A DNA stretch of 64,000 nucleotides from Amoebidium appalachense (taxonomy: Eukaryota > Ichthyosporea), in NCBI GenBank assembly GCA_963693365.1, contig CAVNZM010000006.1, forward strand, positions 8,432,001 through 8,496,000, read 5' to 3'. Each line of letters begins with the position of its first letter. The first letter of the stretch is position 1. The translations under genes and the position numbers were made by a program. Shown here piece after piece: positions 45,233 to 55,760 of this stretch. A model generated the notes under the pieces. The model worked only from the letters and a program-made list of their open reading frames with translations. It ran no database searches and was not told the DNA's origin.

Positions 45233-45429
45233 GGGGGGGGGGGGGGGCACATGGTGGTAGACTGGATCTTGGTGGCGGTACTTAATGGTTATTATAGTAG
45301 TGGCAGGAGGGTGTGGGGGGAAGGGCAAACGGACGTGCAGGGGACAAACTGCAGATGGGGCACAAAGGGGAAAGAAGGTGAAAGTTGGTGCAATGACTTG
45401 GAGGGTTTGCGCGCGCCGGGAGGCGGGGG

Positions 45430-45468
<39 letters not shown>

Positions 45469-45898
45469 AACGGCCGGAGATGGGTGTGTAGCGTTTTTGA
45501 GATGGGAAAAGCCATACAGACTTACGAAAATACAGAGAGGTGAGATGAACACGAGGGACTAGAGGGAATGGGGGGGATGGTCCTGATGGGAGGGTGGTGG
45601 AGTTCTAACAGTACTTGGGGTTCAGGCAAATACCTGAGTGCCGTGTATACTGAGTTCAGCGACCGCACGGCAAAGTACCAGAGCCTGGACACGCAGCTCA
45701 AGCCCGTAAACAACGTGCTCAAGGCCGACCACACCTTCCAAATTGGGAAGCTCACCGGCATCAATGGGGAGCCTCTGTACCGAGGCCTATGGACTTGTGT
45801 AAACGAGCTTGGCGGTGTGTGGTCCCTCCTCTTCTCCCCCCTCCCCCCACTCTCCCCCAGGCCCCCTTCCCCCCTCCCCCCCCCCCCCCACACACGCC

Positions 45899-45929
<31 letters not shown>

Positions 45930-46159
45930 ACACGCCCCCCTCCCCCCCCTCCCCCCTCCCCCCTCTAGGGCCTTTAAATCTCTTAGGCTCCACATTTAAT
46001 GAGGTGGCACACTGTGAGTAGAGGTTTGTAGTATGTGGGTTTTGGGGACAATTCTTGCCCTGTCGAGCAAAAACTAGGAAGCTCCAGATATGTGTGTATG
46101 TGTTTTTGCTGGGTAGAGATTGGGGTGGGCTGGGGTGGAGCTTTCTTTTGGCGGGGAAT

Positions 46160-46221
<62 letters not shown>

Positions 46222-47714
46222 GAGCTTCTGCCAAGCAGAATGGGAGTAGGGGCCAGTGATTGCAAGGGATGCAGGGGGGGGGGGGGGGGGGGGAGGGAGA
46301 CACCACCGTCGGGGTTGAAGGTAGAGAGGGCAAGAGGCCCGGGGTGGGGTGGGGGGGGGGGGGGGGGGGGGACAGTAGGTGCCATATGGAGGGCTGTCCC
46401 ATGGTTTGGGGGGAGGGGGAGTGGGGAAGGATCGTGGGCACATGGGTTTGGGGGGAAGGCAGAGAGGGGGAAAGGATTGTGATCACAAGGGTTTAGGGGG
46501 AGGAAGGGGGAAGGATTGTAGGTACATGGGTTTAGGGGGAGGGGGGGGGGGAAGATTTTGGGGGAAAGGGAGGCCTGGGGAAAGTATGTGGGCACATGGG
46601 TTTGGGGGGAAGGAGGGGGAAGGGTTTTGGGGGAGAGGGAGGGGAAAGTATGTGGGCACATGGGTTTGGGGGGAGGGAGGGGGAAAGGATTGTGTGGGCA
46701 CTGAAGTCTCGTGAAGGGCCATGTGGTAAGGGAAGCTAGAACATGCATGGCTGCTCGGAGATGCCCTCTCACACAGTGCGGCACCCCAGAGATCCGGGCG
46801 CAGGTATTTACACGGGACTGCAGCCACCAGGAGATTGAGCCCGTGATCCAGCGCATCTCTGCCACCACGGCGGCGCTCAACAGCAAGGGCCCGGCCTTCT
46901 TCTACACAGATCGGTGCTGCCAAGACCGGGCGTTTGTTGAGCGCATGTTTCCAACCCTAGCCCGGCCAAAATGCCCCGTCCGTCTGAACGAGGCTGCGCT
47001 GGTAAGCGTGACGGACGGTCTGCCTGGGCTGGAGCTGCCGGCCAACTACCCTAAGCCGGTGTACACCGACTGCCAGGGGGCGGTGGTGGCTACAGCGGCC
47101 ATTCGTGCCGACCTGGAGGGGCAGCAGCACCGCGTGGTGGGGCTGGACTGCGAGTGGGTCTATCGGGTGGGCCAGGCGCGGTCCAAGGTTTGCACGCTGC
47201 AGATTGCCACCGCACGGGCCGTGTACATCTTCCACTTGGCACGCATGGGCCCCAACCACAGCCCGCCCGCGCGGCTGGTGGACGAGCTGATTGCGCTGCT
47301 TAGGGACCCCAGCATCATCAAGGTGGGCAAGCAGATCGGCACGGACTCGGCCCACCTCAACAAGGACTACGGCACCCCTGTGGCCAGCTATCTGGAGCTG
47401 GGCCGGTTCTGCTATGCCCGTGCAGCTATCACCTCTGCGGCCCGGGGCTTGGCCGACATCACTGCCCAGGTCATAGGCAAGAAGCTGCCCAAGCCGGCAC
47501 TTGTTCGATGCTCCAACTGGCACGAGCCGCTATCAGAGGTGCAGGCCACCTACGCTGCCCTTGATGCATATGCGTCCCTGCAGGTCTACTCGGCCGTGGT
47601 CGATAGGCCAAACCTGTCAGGTGTGTATCCCACCTGCTTTTTGCCCCAGTGCTTATGTGCTTATGCCAGATATAGAAAGATTGTGGGCCCCCCAGAGGAG
47701 AGGGGGAGGGGGGA

Positions 47715-47746
<32 letters not shown>

Positions 47747-48921
47747 TGGCTGACCACATGGGCCAGTGTTCCAGTTGTGTTATGCTGGGTGTCGGGTGGC
47801 TATCAAAGGAGGGGGTGATTGGTGGTGGTGGTGGTGGTGGTGGGGGGGGGGGGGGGGGGGGGGGGGGGGCTATAGCACTGTTAACACGTGCAAGTGCCAC
47901 ACAAGCTGGGCACTGGGAGAGGGGGGGGGGGGGAGGGGAGAAGGGGGGGGGGGGGGGGGGGGGGGGGGGAAGGGGGTTGCTAAGGAATATGCATTTGATT
48001 TTTGTGGAGCGAAGAGAAAAACGTTGGTGCTGTGGCTTTTTGGCTGAGTTTTTTGCTTCCCTCTATGACATGCAGCGCGGCTTCATGCAAAGGCACTCGG
48101 TGAAGGGGTTGAGATTGTGCCCCGGCGGGGCCCACATGCTGCAGCAGCCACCGGGGTGGTGCTGGCTGTGCAGCCGGAGCGCTGGGGGGGCATGAAGGTG
48201 GGCAAGAAGCATGCAGTGGTGCGGGTGGATCAGGTGCTGTCGCCGGCCATGCAGGTGCCCTTTGGCCCCGACAAGGGCAAGACCCTGGGAGAGCTGGGCC
48301 CGCCGCCCTTTGAGCTGATGGTGCACCTGCAGTGGCTACGGCCCATTCAGCCCCCACCGGACCCAGGTGCCGAGGTGCCGGTGGTCCCTGACCCAGCCCC
48401 TCCCCCTGCCAGGCCTCCCCCTGCCGAGCAGCAGCAACCCCTTGCCGGCCCACAGGCACCCCCCCAGGACCCCCAGGCAGCCCCGGGGGGCCTTGAGGCA
48501 GCCCCAGGGGGACCCGAGGCAGCTCCCAGAGAGGGCATGTTGGGCCAGGCACCGCCTGGGGAGGTGGTGTGGCAGACTGTGCTGAATGACGCCTTCCACT
48601 CCATTGCAAACACGGCGGACGGCACGTACAAGTCACACCCCCGCAGGGCTGAGTACGCACGCGCACTCAGCGAGGCAATATTTGTGTGGAATGAAGAGGA
48701 TTACGGACATGTGAAGGTGCCCCCCCCTCCCCCCCCCCCCCCCAAAATAAAAAATAAAAAATAAAAATAAAAAAAACGGCAACAACAACATGCGTGACTG
48801 ACGCGCACACACACATACACTCGTTAGCACACACTCACCATTCCACCCACAACCATGCACACCTTCGACAAAACTTCTGAGGGAAGAGAGAGAGCCTGAG
48901 CCTCAGAGAGAGGGGGGGCAA

Positions 48922-48972
<51 letters not shown>

Positions 48973-49561
48973 GGGGGGGGGGGAGGAGAGTGGGGGTTAT
49001 TCATATGCCTAGAGAGAAATAATGTAGGGTTGTGGGGGGAAATAGCCACATGCATTTTTTACTTGTGTTGGGGGAGAAGATGGGGGGGGTGGAGGGGAGG
49101 GGTCCTACAATAACGGCAGGTATCAAAGTCTACCAAACCCAAATTGCAGTGTGCGTAGTAAATTAATATTGGCATCCTGCCTCACAGGGGGTGCTGGAGC
49201 AGAAGGGCATCGACATTGAAACCGAGCTCAAGGGCGGCGACCTGAGCTACTTCATGGAGCGCATCCGGCGGGTTATTCCCGACCCATACACGCTGGTCTC
49301 GCGGCTGGTGGAGTTCAAAAACACCTACAAGGATGTGCCGCCCGGACCGGATGGCAAGCCTCTGTTCAAGAAGGATGGCTTTGAAAGACTCGAGGCAACA
49401 TCCCCCCCCCCCCCCCCCCCCCTCCCCCTGCAGGCGCCCAACAACTCCACCACCACAGAAAAGGTTCTTCGCTTATTTGTCATCCTTGGTTCATCTGCAC
49501 ACACACGCACACCCTAGCCTCCCCCCCCCCCCCCCCTCCCCCCCCCAAACATACACACACA

Positions 49562-49631
<70 letters not shown>

Positions 49632-49709
49632 CCCGCACGGCCCTTGCTGCCTAGCCAGTTGTTTTTTGCCTTTCCCTGCTCGTTTTTTTCCTTAGCAACC
49701 CCATCCCCC

Positions 49710-49756
<47 letters not shown>

Positions 49757-51413
49757 ACACACTACCACCACCACCACCCACCCATCTCTCTGATGTTTGC
49801 TTGTGCCCCCACAGTCGCTGCTCGAACACGCCCAAAATGGCTGTCTGTCGGACCCCCCCGGCCTGCCCCTCTACTACGAGACCACTGCCGACGCAGATGG
49901 GCTCATGCGCTACCGCTGCATCCGGGGCACCAACGAGGTGGAGGGGGCAGTGCACAACCCCCTGGCCACCCACTTTGGGGCCACACGCATGTCGCTGCGC
50001 CTGCTGGACGCCACCATGTCCAATAGGCGCCACCGCCACAACCTGCGTGCACACTACCGCAACCGCCTGGGCCAGGCATCGGGGCCCCCCCACTACAGCC
50101 CCTGGATTGTTGACGACATGGAGGCACTGGCGCTGATGCTGTACGGCCATCACCTCGACCCCCAGTGGGTACCCGTAGGCTGCTACAAGCTACCGGAGGA
50201 GTACTTCAACTTTGCCCCGCTCTCCTGTGTGGCCAATGCCCCGGCGCAGGAGCCAGTTGCGGTGCCCGCACCCCCACCTCCGTCTGATAACATCGAGCCT
50301 GCAGCCAATGGCGTGATGGGCGGGCCAGAGGACTGTGAGGTCGAGGAGGGTGACGGTGCTGCCATGGGGGGGGGCAACCAGGTGGCGCGTGGTGCACCAC
50401 AGCCGGACCCTGCACTGAGGGGCGACTACAAGTTCCTGGCGCAGAAGCAACATGTGGCCATCCCCTTCCTTCCGGTGCTTACCCCTCAGGAGCGCAAGCT
50501 ATTCAGCACGCTGCTCCTGGGCACCTACAAGGCACATGCAAAGCCCAACGGCCAGCTGTTCGAGGCTTTGGCCCAAGACTTCAACAAGGCTGCCTCTGTG
50601 GCTGGGGGAATCTACATGAAGGATGCGGCCTACATCAAGAAGCATTTCGACAAGTGGAAGACCTGGCAGACGGCACATGCACAGCGCTCCACACACGAGG
50701 GCCTGGCAGATCACCGCAAGCGTATGCGCGAGGAGAGGGCAGACGCTGTGCCAGCAACCATACGGCCTGCCCCCTTGCCACCCCTCCCTGTTCCAGACGG
50801 TGTCGATGCAGGGGCGCAGCGTGAGCGGCCCTTGCCCATGCTAGTGGGCAAAAAGCATCGCAACATTGGCCCTGAGGGGCCCCTGCAGATGGATTTGCCG
50901 GTGCCCCCTCCTATGCAGCCACCCCAGAGAGCCCCCAAGACCTGCAAGACGTGTGGCCGCCAGGGCAAGGGCTGCCCCGGCTCCAATCGGGCCAAGAGCT
51001 GCCCACGTTGGGTTGCAGCCAATCAGGATGCCATGCCACCAGCACCCGCGCTTGACATGCAGCAGGGCCATGTGCCGCACATGCCCCCTGCACCCCATCC
51101 AGGCCCGCACCACCCACATGGCTGGCCCCCACCGTGGGGCATCATGCCGCCTCAGCCCGGCCCTGCCTTCCCCATGCCTGGGCTACTGCCGCAGCACGGT
51201 CCCCATCCTTACTTGGGCCATGTGGGCCAGCCCTCGGCTGGTGGGCAGTTCCCACCCCCTTCTCGTGCATCTGCTGTGCTGGGCCTGGCGTTGCCACCTG
51301 CTGGAGAGACGCAGCTGCAATGGCACGATCGAAAGCAAAGTAATCGTGGCCGCAAGTCTGCAGGCAGCCAATCAGGATCTCAGAGTAGTCAGAGTAGCCA
51401 AACTAGTGTCTAA
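43506..51413 (+). CDS. DUF6729-like / DDE transposase-like protein with nested DEDDy 3'-5' exonuclease
   Basis: Six exons (43506-44656, 45626-45814, 46790-47620, 48076-48716, 49188-49463, 49815-51413) join in perfect phase. They give about 1,561 residues if one A of the A10 run at 43584-43593 is discounted. Order: AT-hook-like basic N-terminus (about 1-30); acidic linker (115-145); DUF6729-like Cys domain (about 177-383); DDE-type core with D418 (KADHTF), D487 (FYTDRC) and E1072 (RGTNEVEG). Between D487 and E1072 lie a complete WRN/RNase D-type exonuclease (D566 and E568 in GLDCEW, D632 in VGKQIGTD, Y701 and D705 in YAALDAY), a Pro/Ala-rich stretch and a helical insert. A CxxC...C...C cluster (about 1405-1428) and a Pro/His/Gly-rich tail follow. 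Expected activities are metal-dependent DNA strand transfer and 3'-5' trimming, in the nucleus; both are inferred from motifs. All catalytic residues appear intact. The coding bases are more GC-rich than those of neighbouring genes. It could be an active large transposon or a domesticated gene. Confidence 0.82.
44657..45625 (+). other. GC-AG intron 1 with G tracts and GGT repeats
   Basis: Begins GCAAGT after TCAG and ends TTCAG. Both exons are in phase only with this non-canonical donor. Contents: a T run passing into a G run (44768-44789), (GT)n into a G run (44896-44936), (GGT)n at 44993-45023, and G tracts at 45022-45042, 45198-45247 and 45436-45466. Confidence 0.85.
45626..45814 (+). CDS. 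Exon 2: first DDE aspartate
   Basis: 63 residues beginning KYLSAVYTEFSDR after a GGTTCAG acceptor and containing VLKADHTFQIGKL, where the Asp is the first catalytic residue of the core. Ends GGCG|GTGTGT in phase 1. Joined to exon 1 it gives GHVPSGKYLSAVY with no gap. Confidence 0.8.
46155..46720 (+). repeat. Intron 2 poly(G) and G-rich minisatellite
   Basis: About 59 G in a row (46160-46218), then about six units of roughly 45-60 bp built on GTGGGCACATGGGTTTGGGG plus AGGGGGAAAGG (46380-46720), just before exon 3. The G-rich strand is the coding strand. Confidence 0.85.
46790..47620 (+). CDS. Exon 3: second DDE aspartate plus the whole exonuclease domain
   Basis: 277 residues. The first 50 complete the beta strands leading to FFYTDRCCQDRAFVERMFP. 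After a linker of about 60 residues comes the full DEDDy domain in its canonical order: GLDCEWVY, then TLQIAT, KVGKQIGTDSAHL, CSNWHEPLSEVQATYAALDA. The CCCCAG acceptor and the CAG|GTGTGT donor are both supported by frame. Confidence 0.88.
47695..47975 (+). repeat. Intron 3 G tracts
   Basis: G tracts at 47719-47746, 47842-47869 and 47946-47969 with a (GGT)n block at 47820-47843. Confidence 0.95.
48076..48716 (+). CDS. Exon 4: Pro/Ala-rich linker and helical insert
   Basis: 214 residues starting in phase 1 (ARLHAKALGEGVEIVPRRG) after ATGCAG. Residues about 805-865 are dominated by P, A, Q and G. The end (VWQTVLNDAFHSIANT to WNEEDYGHVK) is helical and charged, as in the insert of large DDE transposases. 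Donor AAG|GTGCCC, phase 0. Confidence 0.78.
48720..49100 (+). repeat. Intron 4 C-A tract and very long G tract
   Basis: C run into A-rich sequence (48720-48775) and about 50 G (48921-48971), with G-rich flanks. Confidence 0.95.
49188..49463 (+). CDS. Exon 5: helical insert with an internal coding C tract
   Basis: 92 residues (GVLEQKGIDIETELKGGDLS onward) after CCTCACAG. The exon contains 18 C at 49401-49418, then CTCCCC, translated as a proline run, so its length variation would shift the frame. Donor AAG|GTTCTT is weak but is the one that keeps phase 0 into exon 6. Confidence 0.68.
49518..49780 (+). repeat. Intron 5 C tracts, (GA)n and (AC)n
   Basis: C tracts at 49520-49547, (GA)n at 49564-49628, C tract at 49706-49726 and (AC)n at 49727-49761. 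Confidence 0.95.
49815..51413 (+). CDS. Exon 6: DDE glutamate, C-terminal Cys cluster and Pro/His tail
   Basis: 532 residues after CCCCCACAG. SLLEHAQNGCLSDPPGLPLY leads to YRCIRGTNEVEGAVHNPL, where the Glu is the presumed third catalytic residue. A helical, possibly Myb/SANT-like segment (TPQERKLFSTLLLGTYKAHA to KKHFDKWKTWQ) lies near 1255-1310. TCKTCGRQGKGCPGSNRAKS then CPRW forms the Cys cluster. The last 130 residues are H/P/G/M-rich and disordered. Stop TAA at 51411-51413. Confidence 0.8.
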   Translation, partial: SLLEHAQNGCLSDPPGLPLYYETTADADGLMRYRCIRGTNEVEGAVHNPLATHFGATRMSLRLLDATMSNRRHRHNLRAHYRNRLGQASGPPHYSPWIVDDMEALALMLYGHHLDPQWVPVGCYKLPEEYFNFAPLSCVANAPAQEPVAVPAPPPPSDNIEPAANGVMGGPEDCEVEEGDGAAMGGGNQVARGAPQPDPALRGDYKFLAQKQHVAIPFLPVLTPQERKLFSTLLLGTYKAHAKPNGQLFEALAQDFNKAASVAGGIYMKDAAYIKKHFDKWKTWQTAHAQRSTHEGLADHRKRMREERADAVPATIRPAPLPPLPVPDGVDAGAQRERPLPMLVGKKHRNIGPEGPLQMDLPVPPPMQPPQRAPKTCKTCGRQGKGCPGSNRAKSCPRWVAANQDAMPPAPALDMQQGHVPHMPPAPHPGPHHPHGWPPPWGIMPPQPGPAFPMPGLLPQHGPHPYLGHVGQPSAGGQFPPPSRASAVLGLALPPAGETQLQWHDRKQSNRGRKSAGSQSGSQSSQSSQTSV

Positions 51414-51752
51414 TATTGGAATGTACACCAATGTAACGGATCTCATATGTGTTGTAGTGCTTCAAGTTATACCTGTTCTTCGTACAGTCATGTTAGGGGG
51501 AGGGGGGGGGGGGGGGGGGGGGGGGGCTAGCTTTCATTCCGAAGTTTACTGTAAAGAATTAAAATTTAGAATCTGAGTAATAGTACAGAGCCTTTGCACT
51601 TTTCTCTGTTTGTTAGGAATTCTTTGTGATCGAGAGTATGGTGTGTTAGACTATTGGTGTTAATGTGTCCTGGAAGGTGTATAATGTCTGCTGGCCGTAG
51701 TCAGTATCTATTTTTAGGTATATAGTATATTTTTAAATGTTGGCCGCTGGCC

Positions 51753-51772
51753 AATAAATAGCAAATAATAAA
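51753..51772 (+). terminator. Polyadenylation signals for the transposase-exonuclease gene
   Basis: Two AATAAA hexamers (51753-51758 and 51767-51772) lie about 340-360 bases after the stop codon. A G tract of about 28 bases sits in between, at 51499-51526. Confidence 0.5.
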
Positions 51773-51832
51773 CACACGATAAAGTCAACAGCGTGCCAAA
51801 AAACTAATCCCCAGCGAGCGCACCCAGTGATG

Positions 51833-51852
51833 TGTGTGTGTGTGTGTGTGTC

Positions 51853-51919
<67 letters not shown>

Positions 51920-52042
51920 CGCGCGCGTGCGTGTGTGTGTGTGTGTGCGTGCGTGCGTGCGTGTGTGCGTGTGTGCGTGTGTGCGTGTGTGCGTGTGTGT
52001 GTGTGAGTGTGTGTGTGTGTGTGTGTATGTGTGGTGTGGTGT
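51833..52042. repeat. (GT)n with GCGC patch
   Basis: (TG)n at 51833-51910, CG-alternating at 51911-51930, then TGCG/TGTG alternation. Confidence 0.95.
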
Positions 52043-52640
52043 GTGCGCGGCTTGTACATATGTACGTGTTCATGTGCACCTGTGTCGGACCTACGAAGTA
52101 CATGAAAGTAAATTTTGACAGCATCGATCTGCCGGTGTGTATGTGTATGTGTGCCAGTGCAGCAGGTGTGCCTTGTAACTGATAGCTTCGCATTTTACGT
52201 GTGTGTATATATAGTAGTACGCATAGACACTTGCTGATCATTCGGATCGACATTAATATTTAATCTGTCGGTCCTCGGTTTTTTGAGTGAATGATGATCA
52301 AGTGTAAGAGCATTCACTTGGCAAGTATTAATGTTGCAGAGGCTAGCTGCAGCTGCAAGCGTCGGGTGCACACTGACAATTGTCTTTTCAGCGAGTCTAA
52401 CCTGCAGGCAGCAGCTGCACACATATAGGGTTGTTATCTTGCGGCACATGCACGGTGATCATTTCAGAGTAATAGAGTTCAGAGCAATGAAAATAATGAA
52501 AATAACTAAACTTTGTGACTACTTTAAAGTTGCTGAGATCATACGTGGTGCAAGCTGCACTATGAACACATGTATAGTGCTAGTAATTAATACATTTTTG
52601 TTGCCTTCTGCAGGGTTATCGTAGCTACGTCACGGCCTGC
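52043..52640. other. Unique DNA, no gene supported
   Basis: Pyrimidine-AG strings near 52340 and 52390 look like acceptors, but no matching donors and frames were found. Contains no recognised repeat. Confidence 0.35.
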
Positions 52641-52644
52641 ACTC

Positions 52645-53252
52645 AGGGGGGGGAGGGGGGGGGGGGGGGGAGAGGGGGATGATTCGAAGGGGGTATAAAT
52701 AAGAACATGCACCTAAAGGTCTTTCCCGTGGATCCTCCCCCCTCCCCCCCCCACCTCTCCCTCCCCCGGGGCCCCATACTATGATATCTAGGCCCAATAT
52801 TATATGCCCCTTCCCCCCCCCCCCCCCCCCCTCCCCCCCTCTCCGGATCCCCGGACCCCACTTCCCTACCCGGAGGCTCAAGAGCTCCCCCCTTCCCCCC
52901 CTTCCCCCCTCCCCCCCCCCCCCCCCCAAGGCTTACGGGGGCCCTTCTTCATCGAGGGGGAGGGGGTGGGGGTGGGGGGGGGGTGGGGGGAGGGGGTGGG
53001 GGGGAGGGAAGTGGAAGGCGGGGGTGGATGCATGTCAGCCTAGGTGAATTCAATTGTTTAACTCCAGTGTGCAGGACTGGTCTGAAGGCTTAAGAAAACA
53101 ACGAGGAAATGGGGTCCAGTGGAGGTGGTGGTGGTGTTCTGTGTGTGTGTGTACACGTGCACGTATGTGTGTGGTTTTTTTAAGGGGTGAGTGGTGGTGG
53201 TGGTGGTGGTGGTGGTCACCGTGGTGGTGGTGTGTGTGTCTGGTGTGTGTGT

Positions 53253-53298
<46 letters not shown>

Positions 53299-53300
53299 TA
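52645..53300. repeat. G, C, (GGT)n and (GT)n tracts
   Basis: G tract at 52647-52670, C tracts at 52811-52832 and 52908-52927, G-rich at 52965-53015, (GGT)n at 53188-53215 and (GT)n into G tract at 53243-53297. Confidence 0.9.
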
Positions 53301-54590
53301 GAAAGAAAAACTGCTCGTGGGTCACTGTTTTTCGTCACTGTATTTGTAACGGGCCGCTCATATTTATATAACTACTTTAATTTAAGTACACGTGTTCATT
53401 ATCATATACGATGGCCAAATATAGAAATTTTGGCGTCGAAGTTCTTGGAGCTAAAAAAACGTTTAAAAGGGGGAAATAATAGCTTGGCCCCAAATTTACC
53501 TTGCCGTTTTTAGCGAATGTATTTTTTATTCATGAGTTCTAGTGATTCAGTGAGTGCACGTGCCTGCCTCAGGCTGATCATGACAACTGCAACACACCAT
53601 TCCTACATGGATATCAACCAAAAGAAAATAGTATATACTGTGGTGGTCTCCTAAACCTTGTGCGGCATGCGCATACATGATATTACAGTGACGCATGTGC
53701 ATATTATTGTTCTGTACACCGGAGTGTGCCGGTGCACGTGGCTGTTTTGTGCACATGTTACAATAGCAGCACGATCTCCCTAAACTCCATGTTTACACAT
53801 CCCTCACCCTGGCTCTGCCTTGTCGGTGCTCCAAAACACACATACAAATCCCCCTAGACTCAGTGCCTGCACATGGTCGCATTCACGTGCAGGTCACGTG
53901 ACACATGCGATGCCATACTGCCGTCTACAGCAACAACCACGGCAGCATGTATACCGGCCCAGCACGAAATATACTTATCGGCAGCCCACTGAACTCGCCC
54001 ATTTTCTCTTTTTCATGTATGTCCCTCCTTTTTTGTAAAATCACCCTTTTTGGCCTCCCGGTAGTGGATTTTGCAGGATTTGACTTCTTTGAGGTCCAAA
54101 AACCTCAAATTTTCCCCGGCGGGGCCGGGGAGGGAGAATTCAAAAATTGCCCGCTCCTGATATGGTACCCGGGCCATGCAAACGCGAACACAAACCACCA
54201 ACAAAACAAGGTTAAGGCGACTGTTATAATATACGAGGTCCTACGTGTCTGTTTGCAGCCTTTCTTAGGCTATCTTTTGCTGTATCCCATCCATTTCATC
54301 TCACCACTAGAACTGCAAAAGCAAAATTCTGCGTCCATCTAATTGCGGACCGCGGTACCTCAGTGAACGGTTACATGTGCGCCTGGCGACGCCAATTGTT
54401 GCCATGGCCGTAATCACGTGAATGATGGCATTGAGACCAGAGGTAACGAATCAAAATGCGCATCATTAGTGTGTTTGTACATGTTTTGCACGATGTGCCC
54501 ATAATTTAAGGGCAAAACTTTCTAGGTTTTTTGCTTCTCCGTAGACGTGAGTCTACCTCAGTTCTCGAGCTTAGCTTGATCTTCCGAAGG
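53301..54590. other. Unique DNA, no gene supported
   Basis: A 145-residue open frame at 53905-54342 has no recognisable domain and a composition consistent with chance. Otherwise ordinary intergenic sequence. Confidence 0.35.
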
Positions 54591-54627
54591 CCGAACCTCC
54601 CCCCTCCCCCCCCCCGCTCACACACAC

Positions 54628-54881
<254 letters not shown>

Positions 54882-55059
54882 AGACTCCTCGGAAAAGAAA
54901 GAAAGAAAGAAAAGAATAAAGAAAGAGAACGGAAAAGAAAAAGTAACGGAAAAGGTAAATAACGTTTTCACACGCCAACCAAGGCAAGAGGGATTGAGAC
55001 ACCGAAAAAGTTTCCGAGTCGAGCTTCAACCTGCTTTCACGGTGTATACGTAGGATGCA

Positions 55060-55209
55060 GCCCCCCCCCCCCCCCCCCCCCCTCCCCCCCCCCCTCCCCC
55101 GCCTTCCCCCCCTCCTCCTCCCCCCCCCCCTCCCCCCCTCTCACTGTTACCCCCAACCCCACCCACCCACACATCCATCCAAATCCCCCTCCCCCCCCCC
55201 CCTCCCCCC

Positions 55210-55243
<34 letters not shown>

Positions 55244-55413
55244 CCCCCTCTCTTCCTACCCTCCTCCCAACACACACGTGCAAGCACACGTGAACGTAAT
55301 TAATATTTTTAATTTTCGGCACACCAGGACCTGGTCTAACACACATAACCCCCAAATGCACAAAAACGGCCACGCACCCACATGTCGGACGGGTGTCAGA
55401 CGTAAACAAAGGT

Positions 55414-55461
<48 letters not shown>

Positions 55462-55531
55462 CACACATGTACACACACACACACACACACACACACCGTG
55501 GCGCGCGCACGCACACACACACGCACACACA

Positions 55532-55594
<63 letters not shown>

Positions 55595-55720
55595 GTACAC
55601 ACACACACACACACTCCCCCCCCCCCCCCCACACACACACACATGTACACACACACACACACACACACTTCCCCCCCCCCCCCCCCCATACACACACACA
55701 CACACACGCACACACGCTCC

Positions 55721-55751
<31 letters not shown>

Positions 55752-55760
55752 ACAACAAAG
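55060..55760. repeat. C tracts, then alternating (AC)n and C tracts
   Basis: C tracts at 55061-55140 and 55188-55240. (AC)n at 55416-55455, 55528-55579 and later, with a (TA)n patch at 55580-55594. Three C tracts (55616-55630, 55671-55687, 55719-55737) each pass directly into (AC)n. Confidence 0.95.

Noticed and set aside
46380-46720. Telomere-like repeat because of GGGTTTGGGG strings
   Set aside because: Units are 45-60 bp, intronic and irregular; there is no short telomeric period.
53905-54342. 145-residue open frame on the plus strand
   Set aside because: No recognisable domain, no splice or start context and chance-like composition.
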